DNA from: Stenotrophomonas oahuensis
GTDB taxonomy: Bacteria; Pseudomonadota; Gammaproteobacteria; Xanthomonadales; Xanthomonadaceae
NCBI RefSeq assembly: GCF_031834595.1
Contig: NZ_CP115541.1
Span: forward strand, 496,001 to 560,000
Direction of reading: 5' to 3'
DNA length: 64,000 nucleotides
Part shown: one piece after another, positions 53,896-62,128 of the stretch
Layout of the letters: each line of letters starts with the position of its first letter
Position numbering within the stretch: position 1 is the stretch's first letter
The notes under the pieces: model-generated
Seen by the model: the letters and a program-made list of their open reading frames with translations, nothing else
What the model was told of the DNA's origin: nothing
The model's database searches: none
Program-made: the position numbers and the translations under genes

Positions 53896-54288
53896 ATGTT
53901 GCTGTCCAAGCACCACCCCGTCCCCCGAATCCTGCTGGTTGAAGACAGCGAGGACACCCGTGAACTGAGCCGGATCACCCTGGAAAGCCAGGCCTGCGAG
54001 GTGGCGGCGGTCAGCACCGCCGAGGCCGCGCTGGGGCTGCTGCGCGCCGGCGAGCGCTACGACCTGGTGTTCACCGATGTCTGCCTCGGCGGCGTAAGCG
54101 GATTGGAAGCGGCCCATCTCATCCAGGAGTACCAGCCTGGGTTGCCTGTGCTGGTGACCTCCGGACTGCAACCGGCACAGGTATTGCCGCAGTTGACGGC
54201 GAGCATGCGCTTCCTGCCCAAGCCGTACAGCATGAGTGAACTGCTGGACGCCATCCGCGATACGCTTCAGCCGCCCCTGGCGGCCTGA
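53896..54288 (+). CDS. Single-domain response regulator
   Basis: The protein has 130 residues, a receiver only: E16-D17 acidic pocket, acceptor D61 (LVFTDVCLGGVSG) and Lys109 (FLPKPYS). No output domain and no kinase lies nearby, so it is an orphan that presumably serves a hybrid kinase elsewhere. ATG 53896 has an AGGAAA site; a TTG at 53866 in frame is less likely. Confidence 0.85.
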   Translation: MLLSKHHPVPRILLVEDSEDTRELSRITLESQACEVAAVSTAEAALGLLRAGERYDLVFTDVCLGGVSGLEAAHLIQEYQPGLPVLVTSGLQPAQVLPQLTASMRFLPKPYSMSELLDAIRDTLQPPLAA

Positions 54289-54322
54289 TTCCGCAGCCCT
54301 CAACCGCGGTCTCGCTCTCCCG

Positions 54323-54399
54323 CGTAGAGCCTCGCCCTGCGTGGCTTCGCGGTGTCGGGCGAATTCCGTTAATGCAGCCACGCAGGGCGTGGCTCTACG
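54323..54399. repeat. Inverted pair of SMAG-like REPs; one supplies a stop codon
   Basis: Left arm 54323-54346 (CGTAGAGCC, then CGCCCTGCGTGGCT) and right arm 54376-54399 are near-perfect reverse complements, with a 29-bp centre. The minus-strand GTAG of the right arm (54395-54398) contains the TAG stop of the lipoprotein gene. Confidence 0.7.
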
Positions 54400-55057
54400 T
54401 CGGCTTGCGGCAGCTCAACCGGGTGCCATAGAAGGCCAGCGTGACCTCGCCCTGGTGTTCCCAGAACTCCACGCCCTCGCGGGTGTAGCGCGCGCCGCTG
54501 GCAGCAGGAGCCAGGAACGCGATCGCCTGGTCCTGCCCCAGCCGGATCAACGCGGCCTTCGGCTCGATCTCGTTGTAGTAGGTCACCGCCAGCGGCTTCT
54601 CGCTGCCCTCGCAGACGAAGTTCACCGGCAAGGGTGCCGGGCCGGGCGAGGTCGCGATCTGCAGTTCGACAATGCGCGTCTGGTAGGCCTCGACCAGGCA
54701 GCGCCGGGCATCCACCGCCTGCCAACACGCATCACGTCCCTTGATCCAGCCGCGCTGCTCTGCGGCGATATCCAACTCGTCCGGGCTGGTCTGCGCAGCC
54801 TTGTAAAGCTCAGCGAGCCGCCGATCCAGCGCGGACAGTTCCGCATCGTTGCAGACCTGGGTTTCGGCGTCGGAACTGGCCTGGTTACAGTCGAAGGATG
54901 GGCCTTGCGTTGGTGCAGGCGTGGGTGCAGGCACGGCCGGAGCCGTCGGTTCCGCCGCCACGGGTGGCTGCGCCGGCGATTCAGTCGGCGTGGGTTCGGG
55001 TTTGGAGCATGCCGCCAACGCCAGTGCAGCCAGGCCGAGCAGAAGAGGACGTTTCAT
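54395..55057 (-). CDS. Lipoprotein with two lysozyme-inhibitor-like domains (LprI-type and MliC-type)
   Basis: The protein has 220 residues. Signal peptide and lipobox end at Cys17 (LALAAC). A Pro/Ala/Thr-rich linker runs to about 52. Next comes a DUF1311/LprI-like domain ('FDCNQASSDAETQVCNDAELSALDRRLAELYKAA'-type, with paired cysteines). The C-terminal domain ('VNFVCEGSEKPLAVTYYNEIEPKAAL', then 'GARYTREGVEFWEHQGEVTLAFYG') resembles MliC/PliC, inhibitors of C-type lysozyme. Both domains are known singly; the fusion would guard the envelope against lysozyme. Domain calls are by eye. The TAG stop is provided by a REP. Confidence 0.75.
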   Translation of the reverse strand: MKRPLLLGLAALALAACSKPEPTPTESPAQPPVAAEPTAPAVPAPTPAPTQGPSFDCNQASSDAETQVCNDAELSALDRRLAELYKAAQTSPDELDIAAEQRGWIKGRDACWQAVDARRCLVEAYQTRIVELQIATSPGPAPLPVNFVCEGSEKPLAVTYYNEIEPKAALIRLGQDQAIAFLAPAASGARYTREGVEFWEHQGEVTLAFYGTRLSCRKPT

Positions 55058-55115
55058 GGGAGCTCCAGCACCCTGTTGAGAGGCCCCAGTCTGCCCCACC
55101 CCACGTCCATACCAC

Positions 55116-55228
55116 GTAGAGCCGGGCTTGCCCGGCTGGGCGGCCGCAATGGCACCTTCGCCCTTGTAGAGCCGGGCTTGCCCGGCTGCGACGCACGGAT
55201 ACGTTCAGCCGGGCAAGCCCGGCTCTAC
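55116..55228. repeat. Cluster of three SMAG-like REPs
   Basis: Two plus-strand copies, at 55116-55137 and 55166-55187, read GTAG then AGCCGGGC-TT-GCCCGGCT. A third at 55207-55228 is inverted and runs into the epimerase gene. The three copies have identical hairpins, so they spread recently or are kept alike by conversion. Confidence 0.85.
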
Positions 55229-56101
55229 GGCGGCGCGCCGCTTCTCCGGCAGCACTTCAATACTGCCCACGGCCAACTGCTCCAGCACTGCCTCCGGCCC
55301 GCGCCGACTGACCCAGCCCAACCCCTCCCGCGCCGCCGATGCATCATGAATGCGGTCAATCACCGGCAGCGCCCAGCCACGTCGGTCGTACTCGGCCAGC
55401 CACTGTGGGCAGCGCAGCGCCAGCACCTCGCGCGGATGTGTCACCAGCGCCTCGCAGTCCGCGCGCAGGAACGGGGTGCTCCCGCTGGCGATATAGCGCT
55501 GGAACGCTGGCCCACCGTTGCCGAGCGCCGCCACATGCGCATCTGCCACGTCGCGCACGTCCACGCCGCGATGCAGGCGATACAGCAACATGCGGTCCGG
55601 CGTTTCCGGGAAACAGCGCGACATGCGGATCACCCGCACCTGGAAGCCTTCTTCCGCCATGTCTTCCAGCCCCTGTTCGGCGGCCAGCTTGGAGCGGTGA
55701 TACACGGTGCGGGGTTGCGGCACTGTCTGCTCGTCCACCCAGGTGCACTGCCCCGGCGCAATGGCATGTCCGTACAACGCCGTCGTACTGGTAAACACCA
55801 ACCGCCGGACGCCCGCCTCGCGTGACAAACGGGCAAGGGCCAGCGTGCCATCTACATTGATTCGCTTGAATTCGCTCTCGCTGTGCAACGGCACATGCGG
55901 GGCATGCAACGCGGCCGCGTGGATGACCGCATCCACGCCTTCCAGCGCAGTCGCCAGCACGTGGGGATCGGTGACATCGCCGACGTGGCGGGTGGTCGCA
56001 AAGGGAGTGCGGTCGATCCCGACCACATCATGGCGCGCGGCCAGTGCACCAAAGATGGCGCGCCCGACCCGGCCTGAACTTCCTGTCAGAAGAATCTTCA
56101 C
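55205..56101 (-). CDS. NAD-dependent epimerase/dehydratase with a REP-encoded C-terminus
   Basis: This extended SDR has 298 residues. The N-terminal Rossmann motif is 'ILLTGSSGRVGRAIFGAL', the active-site serine lies in 'LVFTSTTALYG', and Y-x-x-x-K is 'VYHRSKLAAEQ'. The last residues (AVEPGLPG) and the TGA stop are read from a SMAG-like REP at 55207-55228, so the ancestral C-terminus was replaced or extended. Substrate unknown; no sugar-biosynthesis neighbours are present. Confidence 0.85.
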   Translation of the reverse strand: MKILLTGSSGRVGRAIFGALAARHDVVGIDRTPFATTRHVGDVTDPHVLATALEGVDAVIHAAALHAPHVPLHSESEFKRINVDGTLALARLSREAGVRRLVFTSTTALYGHAIAPGQCTWVDEQTVPQPRTVYHRSKLAAEQGLEDMAEEGFQVRVIRMSRCFPETPDRMLLYRLHRGVDVRDVADAHVAALGNGGPAFQRYIASGSTPFLRADCEALVTHPREVLALRCPQWLAEYDRRGWALPVIDRIHDASAAREGLGWVSRRGPEAVLEQLAVGSIEVLPEKRRAAVEPGLPG

Positions 56102-56230
56102 TGTGGAGCACTTATCAGCGCCCGGGACCTACCGGGATGAAGCGATTGTAGCCAGAAGGCGACGGCGAAAGTGCCGCGCCTTCGCTCATGTTGCAGCTTG
56201 CTGATGGGCGTCACGCTTTGAATTCGACGC

Positions 56231-56252
56231 CCCACACACTTGCGGGTGTGGG
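56231..56252. other. Hairpin in the divergent control region
   Basis: CCCACAC-N8-GTGTGGG is a 7-bp perfect inverted repeat in the 199-bp gap between the epimerase and the exported protein. It could be an operator; it has no REP head. Confidence 0.3.
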
Positions 56253-56300
56253 CGACGCACACGTACGCTTTTACCTTTCCCGACATGGAGCGTCCGGCCA

Positions 56301-57128
56301 ATGGCAGCGCAGGTCAATCTGATTACACGTGCCTGCGGGCTGATGCTACTTGTCGCTTCTGGCAGCGCACTGTCGGCAACAATGATCCAGGACATGAGCG
56401 CCAGAGAATCCGAGCAGCAGATGGCGCTGCTGGAGCTCAAGATGCTGGTGTTCGAGGCTACTCATAAGAAGACCCCCGGGTTGCTGGACAGCAAAGATGC
56501 CACCGATCTGGTCGAGATCATCGCTGACCACAGGCGGTTGCTGGAAGAGCCTGAGTATGGCCCTGAGGATGTAAGTCAACTGATGGGCATCTGTTCAAGA
56601 GCATCCGAGGCCGCAATCCAGCTGTTGACGCTGGACCTGCCACAGCCTGAGATCGGTCAGGAGCGCGCAGCCGCTTATGTCGAGCGCATGAATCAGCGCG
56701 TCATCCAGAACCGGCATCGGCACGAGGCTAAGTTTGCTGTCCTGGATTCCTTCATGCTGCGCTGCACGGCCCCGATTGCTGGCGTGCTCGGACGCTATGC
56801 ATCGGATCAGAAGCCTGAGGAGGTAACCGCTCAGGACAAGCTGCAAGGCAAAATTGCACGCAAGGCGGTCATGGGGCAACTGGAAAACGCAATACGGACG
56901 CTGAGCGCGATCGATGGCGATTTCCCCTTGATCCATGCAGCGGTTTTGGAGGCCTTCGAGGCCAATTCGGCTTCGTTCGCCAGCGCGTTGGACCTCGACC
57001 AGCGCGACGCCATTCTGGAGCAGATCCGATCAGCTGCCCCACGCCTGCAACAGGAGCAGCGCGACGCCCTCGAACGGACCTCTGCAGCCTTTGTCGACAG
57101 GCGATGCGAAGGCATGTGCCGCTTCTGA
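56301..57128 (+). CDS. Exported protein of unknown function
   Basis: The protein has 275 residues. A signal peptide (about 1-26, ending SGSALSA) is followed by an all-helical protein rich in Glu, Gln and Ala. There are four cysteines: one in 'LMGICSRASE', one in 'FMLRCTAPIAG', and two in the C-terminal 'RRCEGMCRF'. I do not recognise a family. Its third codon positions are visibly less GC-biased than its neighbours', and it lies beside tRNA-Lys, so it may be acquired. It is convergent with the tRNA. Confidence 0.65.
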   Translation: MAAQVNLITRACGLMLLVASGSALSATMIQDMSARESEQQMALLELKMLVFEATHKKTPGLLDSKDATDLVEIIADHRRLLEEPEYGPEDVSQLMGICSRASEAAIQLLTLDLPQPEIGQERAAAYVERMNQRVIQNRHRHEAKFAVLDSFMLRCTAPIAGVLGRYASDQKPEEVTAQDKLQGKIARKAVMGQLENAIRTLSAIDGDFPLIHAAVLEAFEANSASFASALDLDQRDAILEQIRSAAPRLQQEQRDALERTSAAFVDRRCEGMCRF

Positions 57129-57168
57129 CGCAGCACGGCCATGGTCATGACCAGATGTATCCGGCATG

Positions 57169-57192
57169 AAAAAGGCGCTCGATGAGCGCCTT
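57169..57192 (-). terminator. Terminator of the tRNA-Lys transcript
   Basis: On the minus strand, AAGGCGCTC-ATC-GAGCGCCTT is followed by TTTTTCAT, 16 bp after the CCA end. Confidence 0.8.
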
Positions 57193-57208
57193 GAATCATT
57201 GAAGCAAC

Positions 57209-57284
57209 TGGTGGGCCGTGAAGGATTCGAACCTTCGACCAAAAGATTAAAAGTCTTCTGCTCTACCGACTGAGCTAACGGCCC
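57209..57284 (-). tRNA. tRNA-Lys (anticodon UUU)
   Basis: This 76-nt cloverleaf has acceptor stem GGGCCGT / ACGGCCC, a D arm with GCTC...GAGC, anticodon loop CTTTTAA, a T arm with GGTTCGAATCC and an encoded CCA. The anticodon UUU reads lysine AAA/AAG codons. Promoter and terminator are both visible. I looked for a duplicated 3' end nearby that would mark an integrated element and found none. Confidence 0.97.
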
Positions 57285-57317
57285 ATTGCTGCCCCTGGCA
57301 TTGCGCCGGGGGTGCGC

Positions 57318-57345
57318 ATTCTAACCCACTTTGGCGGCCTGTCAC
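57318..57345 (-). promoter_or_regulatory. Promoter of tRNA-Lys
   Basis: The -35 is GTGACA (57340-57345), with a 16-bp spacer and the -10 TAGAAT (57318-57323). The GC-rich discriminator GCGC after the -10 is typical of stringently controlled stable-RNA promoters. It lies between queC and the tRNA. Confidence 0.75.
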
Positions 57346-57366
57346 ACCCGCCCGGTGAATCCGGGC

Positions 57367-58032
57367 TCAGACGTAGCGGGTGGGGTCGGCCACGCCGGCG
57401 TCGGCAAAGCCCTGCGCGCGCAGGCGGCAGGCGTCGCAGTGACCGCACGCCCGGCCCTGCTCGTCGGCGTTGTAGCAGGACACGGTCAGGCCAAAATCCA
57501 CGCCCAGGCGCACGCCTTCGCGCACAATGTCGGCCTTGCTCAGGAACTGCAGGGGCGCGTGTACCTGGATGCCCGCCCCTTCCACGCCGGCCTTGGTGGC
57601 CAGGTTCGCCAGCGTCTGGAAGGCCTGGATGAACTCCGGGCGGCAGTCCGGGTAGCCGGAATAGTCCACCGCGTTGACGCCGCAGAAGATGTCGCTGGCA
57701 CCGAGAACCTCGGCCCAGCCCAACGCCACCGACAGCATGATGGTATTGCGCGCCGGCACATAGGTAACAGGAATGCCCTCGCCGCCCGCTTCGGGCACGT
57801 CGATATCATCGGTCAGGGCCGAACCGCCGATGCTGCGCAGGTCCACGTTGACGGTCTTGTGTGCGACCACGCCCAGGGCCTTGGCCACGTTGGCGGCCGC
57901 GTCCAGCTCCGAGGTATGGCGCTGGCCATAGCGCACGCTCAGGGCGTGTACGGCGAAGCCCTGCTCACGGGCGATGGCGATGACGGCGGCGGAATCCATG
58001 CCGCCGGAAAGAAGCACGACTGCGTTCTTCAT
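57367..58032 (-). CDS. queC: 7-cyano-7-deazaguanine synthase QueC
   Basis: The protein has 221 residues and converts carboxydeazaguanine to preQ0 for queuosine in tRNA. The PP-loop is SGGMDS (9-14). Zinc cysteines lie in '[21 protein letters not shown]'. ATG 58032 ([14 protein letters not shown]) is the family start. It lies 74 bp downstream of queE, at the end of the tol-pal gene run as in pseudomonads. Confidence 0.96.
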   Translation of the reverse strand: MKNAVVLLSGGMDSAAVIAIAREQGFAVHALSVRYGQRHTSELDAAANVAKALGVVAHKTVNVDLRSIGGSALTDDIDVPEAGGEGIPVTYVPARNTIMLSVALGWAEVLGASDIFCGVNAVDYSGYPDCRPEFIQAFQTLANLATKAGVEGAGIQVHAPLQFLSKADIVREGVRLGVDFGLTVSCYNADEQGRACGHCDACRLRAQGFADAGVADPTRYV

Positions 58033-58106
58033 GAAATACATCCGGTGGGTTGTGGGGACCAGCACGCTGTCCCGCGCCGGGATACTTCTAGGGACCGCGA
58101 ACGGGC

Positions 58107-58808
58107 TCAACGCCCTGGCTCGTCGTCCCAGAGAATCTTGTGCAGCTGCATCTGGAAGCGGACCGGAAGGCGGTCTTCCACGATCCAGTCGGCCAGCTGG
58201 CGCGGCGTGACCTGGCCCTTGCTGGGCGAGAACAGCACCATGCTGCGCTCATTGAGCGCGTGCTCGAGAACCATGCCGCGCGCCCATTCGTAGTCTTCCC
58301 GGCTGCACAGCACGAACTTGATCTGGTCGCGACGGGTCAGCAGCGGCAGGTTCTCCAGCCGATTGCGGGCCATTTCGCCGGAGTCCGGGGTCTTCAGGTC
58401 CACCACCCGCGACACCCGCGGGTCTACCCCGCTGACGTCGAGCGCGCCGGAGGTCTCCAACGAGACGTCCAGGCCGGCCTCGCAGAGCTTCTCCAGCAGG
58501 ATCAGGCAGCGCTTCTGCGCCAGCGGTTCACCGCCGGTCACGCAGACGTGCTGGACGCCCTGGGCCCGCACCTCGGCGACGATATCGTCGATATCCCACC
58601 AGGTGCCGCCGTGGAAGGCATAGGCGGTATCGCAGTAGGTGCAGCGCAGCGGGCAGCCGGTCAGGCGCACGAACACGCTCGGCCAGCCGGCAGCATCGGC
58701 TTCGCCCTGCAGGGAGGTGAAGATCTCGGTGATCTTCAGCCTGGGCAGGGGCGACTGCACGATGTCGCTGGGAAGCGCGGCGGCGGCGGCGGACGAGGTG
58801 GCGTTCAT
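58107..58808 (-). CDS. queE: 7-carboxy-7-deazaguanine synthase QueE
   Basis: This radical SAM enzyme has 233 residues and makes carboxydeazaguanine from carboxytetrahydropterin. The cluster motif is C52-x3-C56-x2-C59 ([15 protein letters not shown]). '[23 protein letters not shown]' and '[10 protein letters not shown]' are typical. ATG 58808 is chosen over an in-frame extension that would run into cpoB. Confidence 0.95.
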   Translation of the reverse strand: MNATSSAAAAALPSDIVQSPLPRLKITEIFTSLQGEADAAGWPSVFVRLTGCPLRCTYCDTAYAFHGGTWWDIDDIVAEVRAQGVQHVCVTGGEPLAQKRCLILLEKLCEAGLDVSLETSGALDVSGVDPRVSRVVDLKTPDSGEMARNRLENLPLLTRRDQIKFVLCSREDYEWARGMVLEHALNERSMVLFSPSKGQVTPRQLADWIVEDRLPVRFQMQLHKILWDDEPGR

Positions 58809-58834
58809 GAGCAGAAGACTTCGGAAACGGGCGC

Positions 58835-58853
58835 GGCCGGGCAAAGCCCGGCC
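58835..58853. repeat. REP-like hairpin without a GTAG head
   Basis: GGCCGGGC-AAA-GCCCGGCC is an 8-bp perfect stem between cpoB and queE. It may be a degenerate REP or an operon attenuator. Confidence 0.5.
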
Positions 58854-58896
58854 ATCATTCAATCCAACATTATACCGGCCTGGGCCGGTGGGGGCG

Positions 58897-59715
58897 TCAG
58901 CGGATCTGCTGGCCCAGCCGGATCGACTGCAGGCGGTCCTGCGCGGTACGGGCGGCGTCCGAGCCTGGGTAGGTGCTGACCACCTGCTCCAGGGTCGCCT
59001 GGGCCTCGTCGACCTTGCCTTCGCCATACTGCGACAGGCCGATCTTGAGCAGACCGCCCGACGCCTTGTCGTGGGTCGGATAGCGGGCGATAAGGTCGCG
59101 GAACTGCGCCTCCGCCTGCGGGAAATTGCGGATGGCGTAGTAGCTTTCACCCAGCCAGTACAGCGCGTTGGGGGTGTAGACGCCGTTCGGGTAGAGCTCC
59201 AGGAAGCTCAGGAACATCTGCGCCGATTCGTCGTACTTGCCGGCCTTGAGCGAGTCAAAGGCCACGTTGTACATGGTGCGCTCGTCGCCGCTGGCGGCCA
59301 GGGCACCGGCATCGCCGTGCACGGACGGGGGTCGCTCGGTGGCGACCACAGGCGGTTTCGGCGCGGCGGGCTTGGCAGCGGCCGGGGCGTTCGCAGCCGG
59401 GACGGCCGGAAGTGCCGGTGCAGCGCCGCCTTCCAGACGATTCAGACGACCGTCGAGGTCCAGGTACTGATCCTGGGCGGATTGTTTCTGCTGGGCGTTG
59501 TCGTGCTGGAGCTGTTCAACCGTGCTCTGCAGCTGCTGCACCTGCTGGCGCAGGGCATTGATCTGGTTCAACAGGTCCTGGTTGGAGCTGTTGTTGTACA
59601 TCTGCTGCTCGAGCGCGCCAACGCGGTCGGCCAGGCTCTGCCGCTGGGCCTGCGCCGGTGCGGCAGCCACGAGGGCTGCCGCAACGACCAGCATCAGTTT
59701 GATGCCGATGCGCAT
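58897..59715 (-). CDS. cpoB: Tol-Pal system protein CpoB/YbgF
   Basis: The protein has 272 residues. A signal peptide (about 1-23) is followed by a coiled coil ('LADRVGALEQQMYNNSSNQDLLNQINALRQQVQQLQ'-type), a Pro/Ala linker and C-terminal TPR repeats ('MYNVAFDSLKAGKYDESAQMFLSFLELYPNG'). In E. coli it binds TolA and coordinates PBP1b with outer-membrane constriction. Periplasmic. It lies 3 bp after the pal stop. Confidence 0.95.
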   Translation of the reverse strand: MRIGIKLMLVVAAALVAAAPAQAQRQSLADRVGALEQQMYNNSSNQDLLNQINALRQQVQQLQSTVEQLQHDNAQQKQSAQDQYLDLDGRLNRLEGGAAPALPAVPAANAPAAAKPAAPKPPVVATERPPSVHGDAGALAASGDERTMYNVAFDSLKAGKYDESAQMFLSFLELYPNGVYTPNALYWLGESYYAIRNFPQAEAQFRDLIARYPTHDKASGGLLKIGLSQYGEGKVDEAQATLEQVVSTYPGSDAARTAQDRLQSIRLGQQIR

Positions 59716-59718
59716 GAC

Positions 59719-60234
59719 TTACTGCGCGGTGTAGACGATTTCGACGCGACGGTTCTGCGACCAGCAGGACTCGTTCGACTCGGTGCAGACCGGACGCTCT
59801 TCACCGTAGGACACGTCGGTCAGCTGCGAAGCCGAGCCACCGTTGGCCTGCAGAGCCGAGTTCACGGCGGCGCTACGACGCTCACCCAGGGCCTGGTTGT
59901 AAGCGCGCGAACCGCGTTCGTCGGTGTGACCCTGCAGGGTGATGCGCGAGGACGGACGGTCACGCAGGTACTTGGCGTGGCAAGCCATGATGGCCTGGAA
60001 TTCCGACTTCACTTCTTCCTTGTCCAGGTCGAAGTACACCACGCGCTGGCGCAGGCAGGCGTCGGTGTCCAGGTCGCCCGGGCCGTACAGGCCGGAGGTC
60101 GACGGGCCGGTCGGCTGGGTGGTGGAGCCGGTGTCGACCGGGGCCGGAGCCTCTTCCTTCACCTTCTTGGAACAGCCGGCCAGGACGGCCACAGACAGCA
60201 GGGAGACAAGCAGAACGCGGGTGGACTTGTTCAT
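59719..60234 (-). CDS. pal: Peptidoglycan-associated lipoprotein Pal
   Basis: The protein has 171 residues. The lipobox VLAGC has its modified Cys21. The OmpA-like C-terminal domain holds 'VYFDLDKEEVKSEFQAIMACHAKYL', 'ITLQGHTDERGSRAYNQALGERRS' and 'SYGEERPVCTE', the peptidoglycan-binding core. It anchors the outer membrane and partners TolB and TolA. Confidence 0.97.
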   Translation of the reverse strand: MNKSTRVLLVSLLSVAVLAGCSKKVKEEAPAPVDTGSTTQPTGPSTSGLYGPGDLDTDACLRQRVVYFDLDKEEVKSEFQAIMACHAKYLRDRPSSRITLQGHTDERGSRAYNQALGERRSAAVNSALQANGGSASQLTDVSYGEERPVCTESNESCWSQNRRVEIVYTAQ

Positions 60235-60296
60235 AGAATACCTTTGAGGGCTAAAGCCGGATGAGGGGATGAATACGGGCGAATCTTAACACTCTG

Positions 60297-61616
60297 TTAG
60301 CGCTTTGTACGGTATGGCGACCAAGAAGGCTCACGAACGTCGCCGTCCGCCAGTACCAACCGCTGGCGCACGCGCCCGTCGGCCGAAACTGCATACAAAA
60401 CCCCACGTCCACCCTCGCGGGCGGCGTACAACACCATGCTTGCGTTGGGCGCGAAGCTCGGCGATTCGTCGAGCGACCCGACGGACAGGGTGCTCCAGCG
60501 CGGGGAGCCCAGGCTGCTGTCCATCATCGCGATCTTGTAGGTGTTGCCGCTGCCCTGGGCCATGACGATCTTTTTGCCGTCATAGGAGACGCCCGGCGTG
60601 GCGTTGTAGTTGCCCTGGAAGGTGACCCGCGAGGCGCTGCCGCCACTGGAGGCCACCTGGTAGATCTGCGGGCGTCCACCCCGGTCGGAGGTGAAGTAGA
60701 TGCTGCTGCCGTCGGCGCTCCAGGTCGGCTCGGTGTCGATGGCGAAGTGGTTGGTGAGCTGGGTCAGCTGCTTGCTGCCCAGGTCCATGACGTAGATTTC
60801 CGGGTTGCCGCTGCGCGACAGCGACAGGGCCAGGCGGCGGCCGTCCGGCGAGAACGACGGAGCACTGTTGATGCCGCGGAAGCTGGTGATCAGCTCACGG
60901 GCACCGGTGGTGATGTTCTGGATGTAGATCGCCGAATTGCCCCGCTCGAAGCTGACATAGGCCAGGCGGTTGCCGTCCGGGCTCCACGACGGCGACAGCA
61001 GCGGTTCGGCCGAACGCACGATGGTCTGCGGGTTGTAGCCGTCCGAATCAGCCACCATCAGCGCATAGCGCATGGCTGCGCCCTTGCCGCTGGCGGTGAC
61101 GTAGGCAATACGGGTCCAGAAGGCCCCACGCACGCCGGTGATCTTCTCGTAGATGGCGTCGGCCATCTGGTGGGCCACGTCACGCATCGCGGTGCTGCGC
61201 GCGGTCATGGCCAGGCCCAGCAGGCGCTCACCCTTGGGCACGTCGTACAGCTCATACTCCACGCGGTACGCGCCGGCACCGGCATCCAGCACGCGGCCGA
61301 CCACGATGTAGTTCTGCTTCAGCGCGCGCCAGGTGGCGAAATTGATCTCGCCGCCGCGGGTGGGCTTTTCCAGGATCTGCTCGACCGGCAGGTTGCGGAA
61401 CTGGCCGGAACGCTCCAGGTCAGCGCGGACCACAGCGGCGACGTCGGTCTCCGGGGCTGCAGCCGACCCCTGGTAGGGCATGGGGGCCACGGTGATCGGC
61501 GTGGCCGAGGCGTTGCCGCCGATGATGTCGATATCCAGACCGCGCTGTTGCGCGACGGCGGCGAAGGGCAGCAGTAGAGCCGCAAACACGGCAAACCAGC
61601 GAGGCATCTTCTTCAT
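60297..61616 (-). CDS. tolB: Tol-Pal system beta-propeller TolB
   Basis: The protein has 439 residues. The signal peptide is 'MKKMPRWFAVFAALLLPFAAVA'. An N-terminal alpha/beta domain contains the TolA-binding strand. Six propeller blades follow, with repeats such as 'SPSWSPDGNRLAYVSFERG' and 'APSFSPDGRRLALSLSR'. It is a periplasmic adaptor between TolA and Pal. ATG 61616 overlaps (ATGA) the stop of a possible 23-residue peptide gene. Confidence 0.96.
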   Translation of the reverse strand: MKKMPRWFAVFAALLLPFAAVAQQRGLDIDIIGGNASATPITVAPMPYQGSAAAPETDVAAVVRADLERSGQFRNLPVEQILEKPTRGGEINFATWRALKQNYIVVGRVLDAGAGAYRVEYELYDVPKGERLLGLAMTARSTAMRDVAHQMADAIYEKITGVRGAFWTRIAYVTASGKGAAMRYALMVADSDGYNPQTIVRSAEPLLSPSWSPDGNRLAYVSFERGNSAIYIQNITTGARELITSFRGINSAPSFSPDGRRLALSLSRSGNPEIYVMDLGSKQLTQLTNHFAIDTEPTWSADGSSIYFTSDRGGRPQIYQVASSGGSASRVTFQGNYNATPGVSYDGKKIVMAQGSGNTYKIAMMDSSLGSPRWSTLSVGSLDESPSFAPNASMVLYAAREGGRGVLYAVSADGRVRQRLVLADGDVREPSWSPYRTKR

Positions 61617-61684
61617 TGAGCGCTCAGTAAGAGAAAACCAATTACGAGGGATAACAGCAGTGCGGTGAACAGTTTCGCAATCAT
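61613..61684 (-). CDS. Possible 23-residue membrane peptide overlapping the tolB start
   Basis: The frame starts at ATG 61684 and ends TGA 61615-61613, which overlaps the tolB ATG. It begins MIAKLFTALLLSLVIG and continues hydrophobic to 'LLLSAQ', a typical single membrane helix. No strong ribosome site precedes it, and its codons are less GC-biased than those of neighbours, so it may be chance. If translated, it would couple to tolB. Confidence 0.4.
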   Translation of the reverse strand: MIAKLFTALLLSLVIGFLLLSAQ

Positions 61685-61768
61685 GAACCAACCGGGTGTG
61701 AAATCCGAGTGGTCAGCGGCGATTTGATCACATGCCGTTAACAGAAACAGGCGTCCAGATCCGCATCG

Positions 61769-62122
61769 TCAGCGCAGCGGTGCTTGGAACTTCAGCATCA
61801 TCCAACGCTGGAAGACGGACTCAAATCCGCGGTACGGCAGCGGCTGCGCACGCAGCACGGCGGCTTCGATGGACGCTTTCCCCGCCTCGTCGAACTCGCA
61901 GTCCGCCGTGACGGTCGCGCTGGCGATCGCCCCGCCCGGCAGTTGCACAACCTTGACCTCGCAGCGCGACCCGGGCTTCAGCGTCGCCGGAAGGGTCCAG
62001 TTCCCCAGCACGCGCGAATGGATCGCCGCCACATACTCCGCTTCCAGGTCCGTAGAGGCCAGGGAAGCCGGACTGATTCCGGCGATCAGGCCCGCCAGCA
62101 TCCATTTGCCAATCGTCCTCAT
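61769..62122 (-). CDS. Free-standing exported paralog of the TolA C-terminal domain
   Basis: The protein has 117 residues. A signal peptide (about 1-23, ending PASLAS) is followed directly by a TolA domain III fold. By eye it matches the end of the adjacent TolA at roughly half of 93 positions, including the two cysteines ('SRCEVKVVQLPGG', 'DCEFDEAGK') and the near-identical 'SIEAAVLRAQPLPYRGFESVF'. The lack of the TolA anchor and coiled coil makes it a soluble periplasmic module. Only 6 bp separate it from tolA, so it is part of the operon. It probably arose by tandem duplication. Confidence 0.85.
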   Translation of the reverse strand: MRTIGKWMLAGLIAGISPASLASTDLEAEYVAAIHSRVLGNWTLPATLKPGSRCEVKVVQLPGGAIASATVTADCEFDEAGKASIEAAVLRAQPLPYRGFESVFQRWMMLKFQAPLR

Positions 62123-62128
62123 CGGATA

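Noticed and set aside
55116..55228. CRISPR array
   Set aside because: Three copies are irregularly spaced and inverted, palindromic and shared with other sites in the window; no cas genes.
57129..57300. Attachment site of an integrated element at tRNA-Lys
   Set aside because: No integrase gene and no second copy of the tRNA 3' end was found nearby.
58809..58896. preQ1 riboswitch before queE
   Set aside because: The gap holds only a GC hairpin of REP type; no preQ1 pseudoknot pattern.
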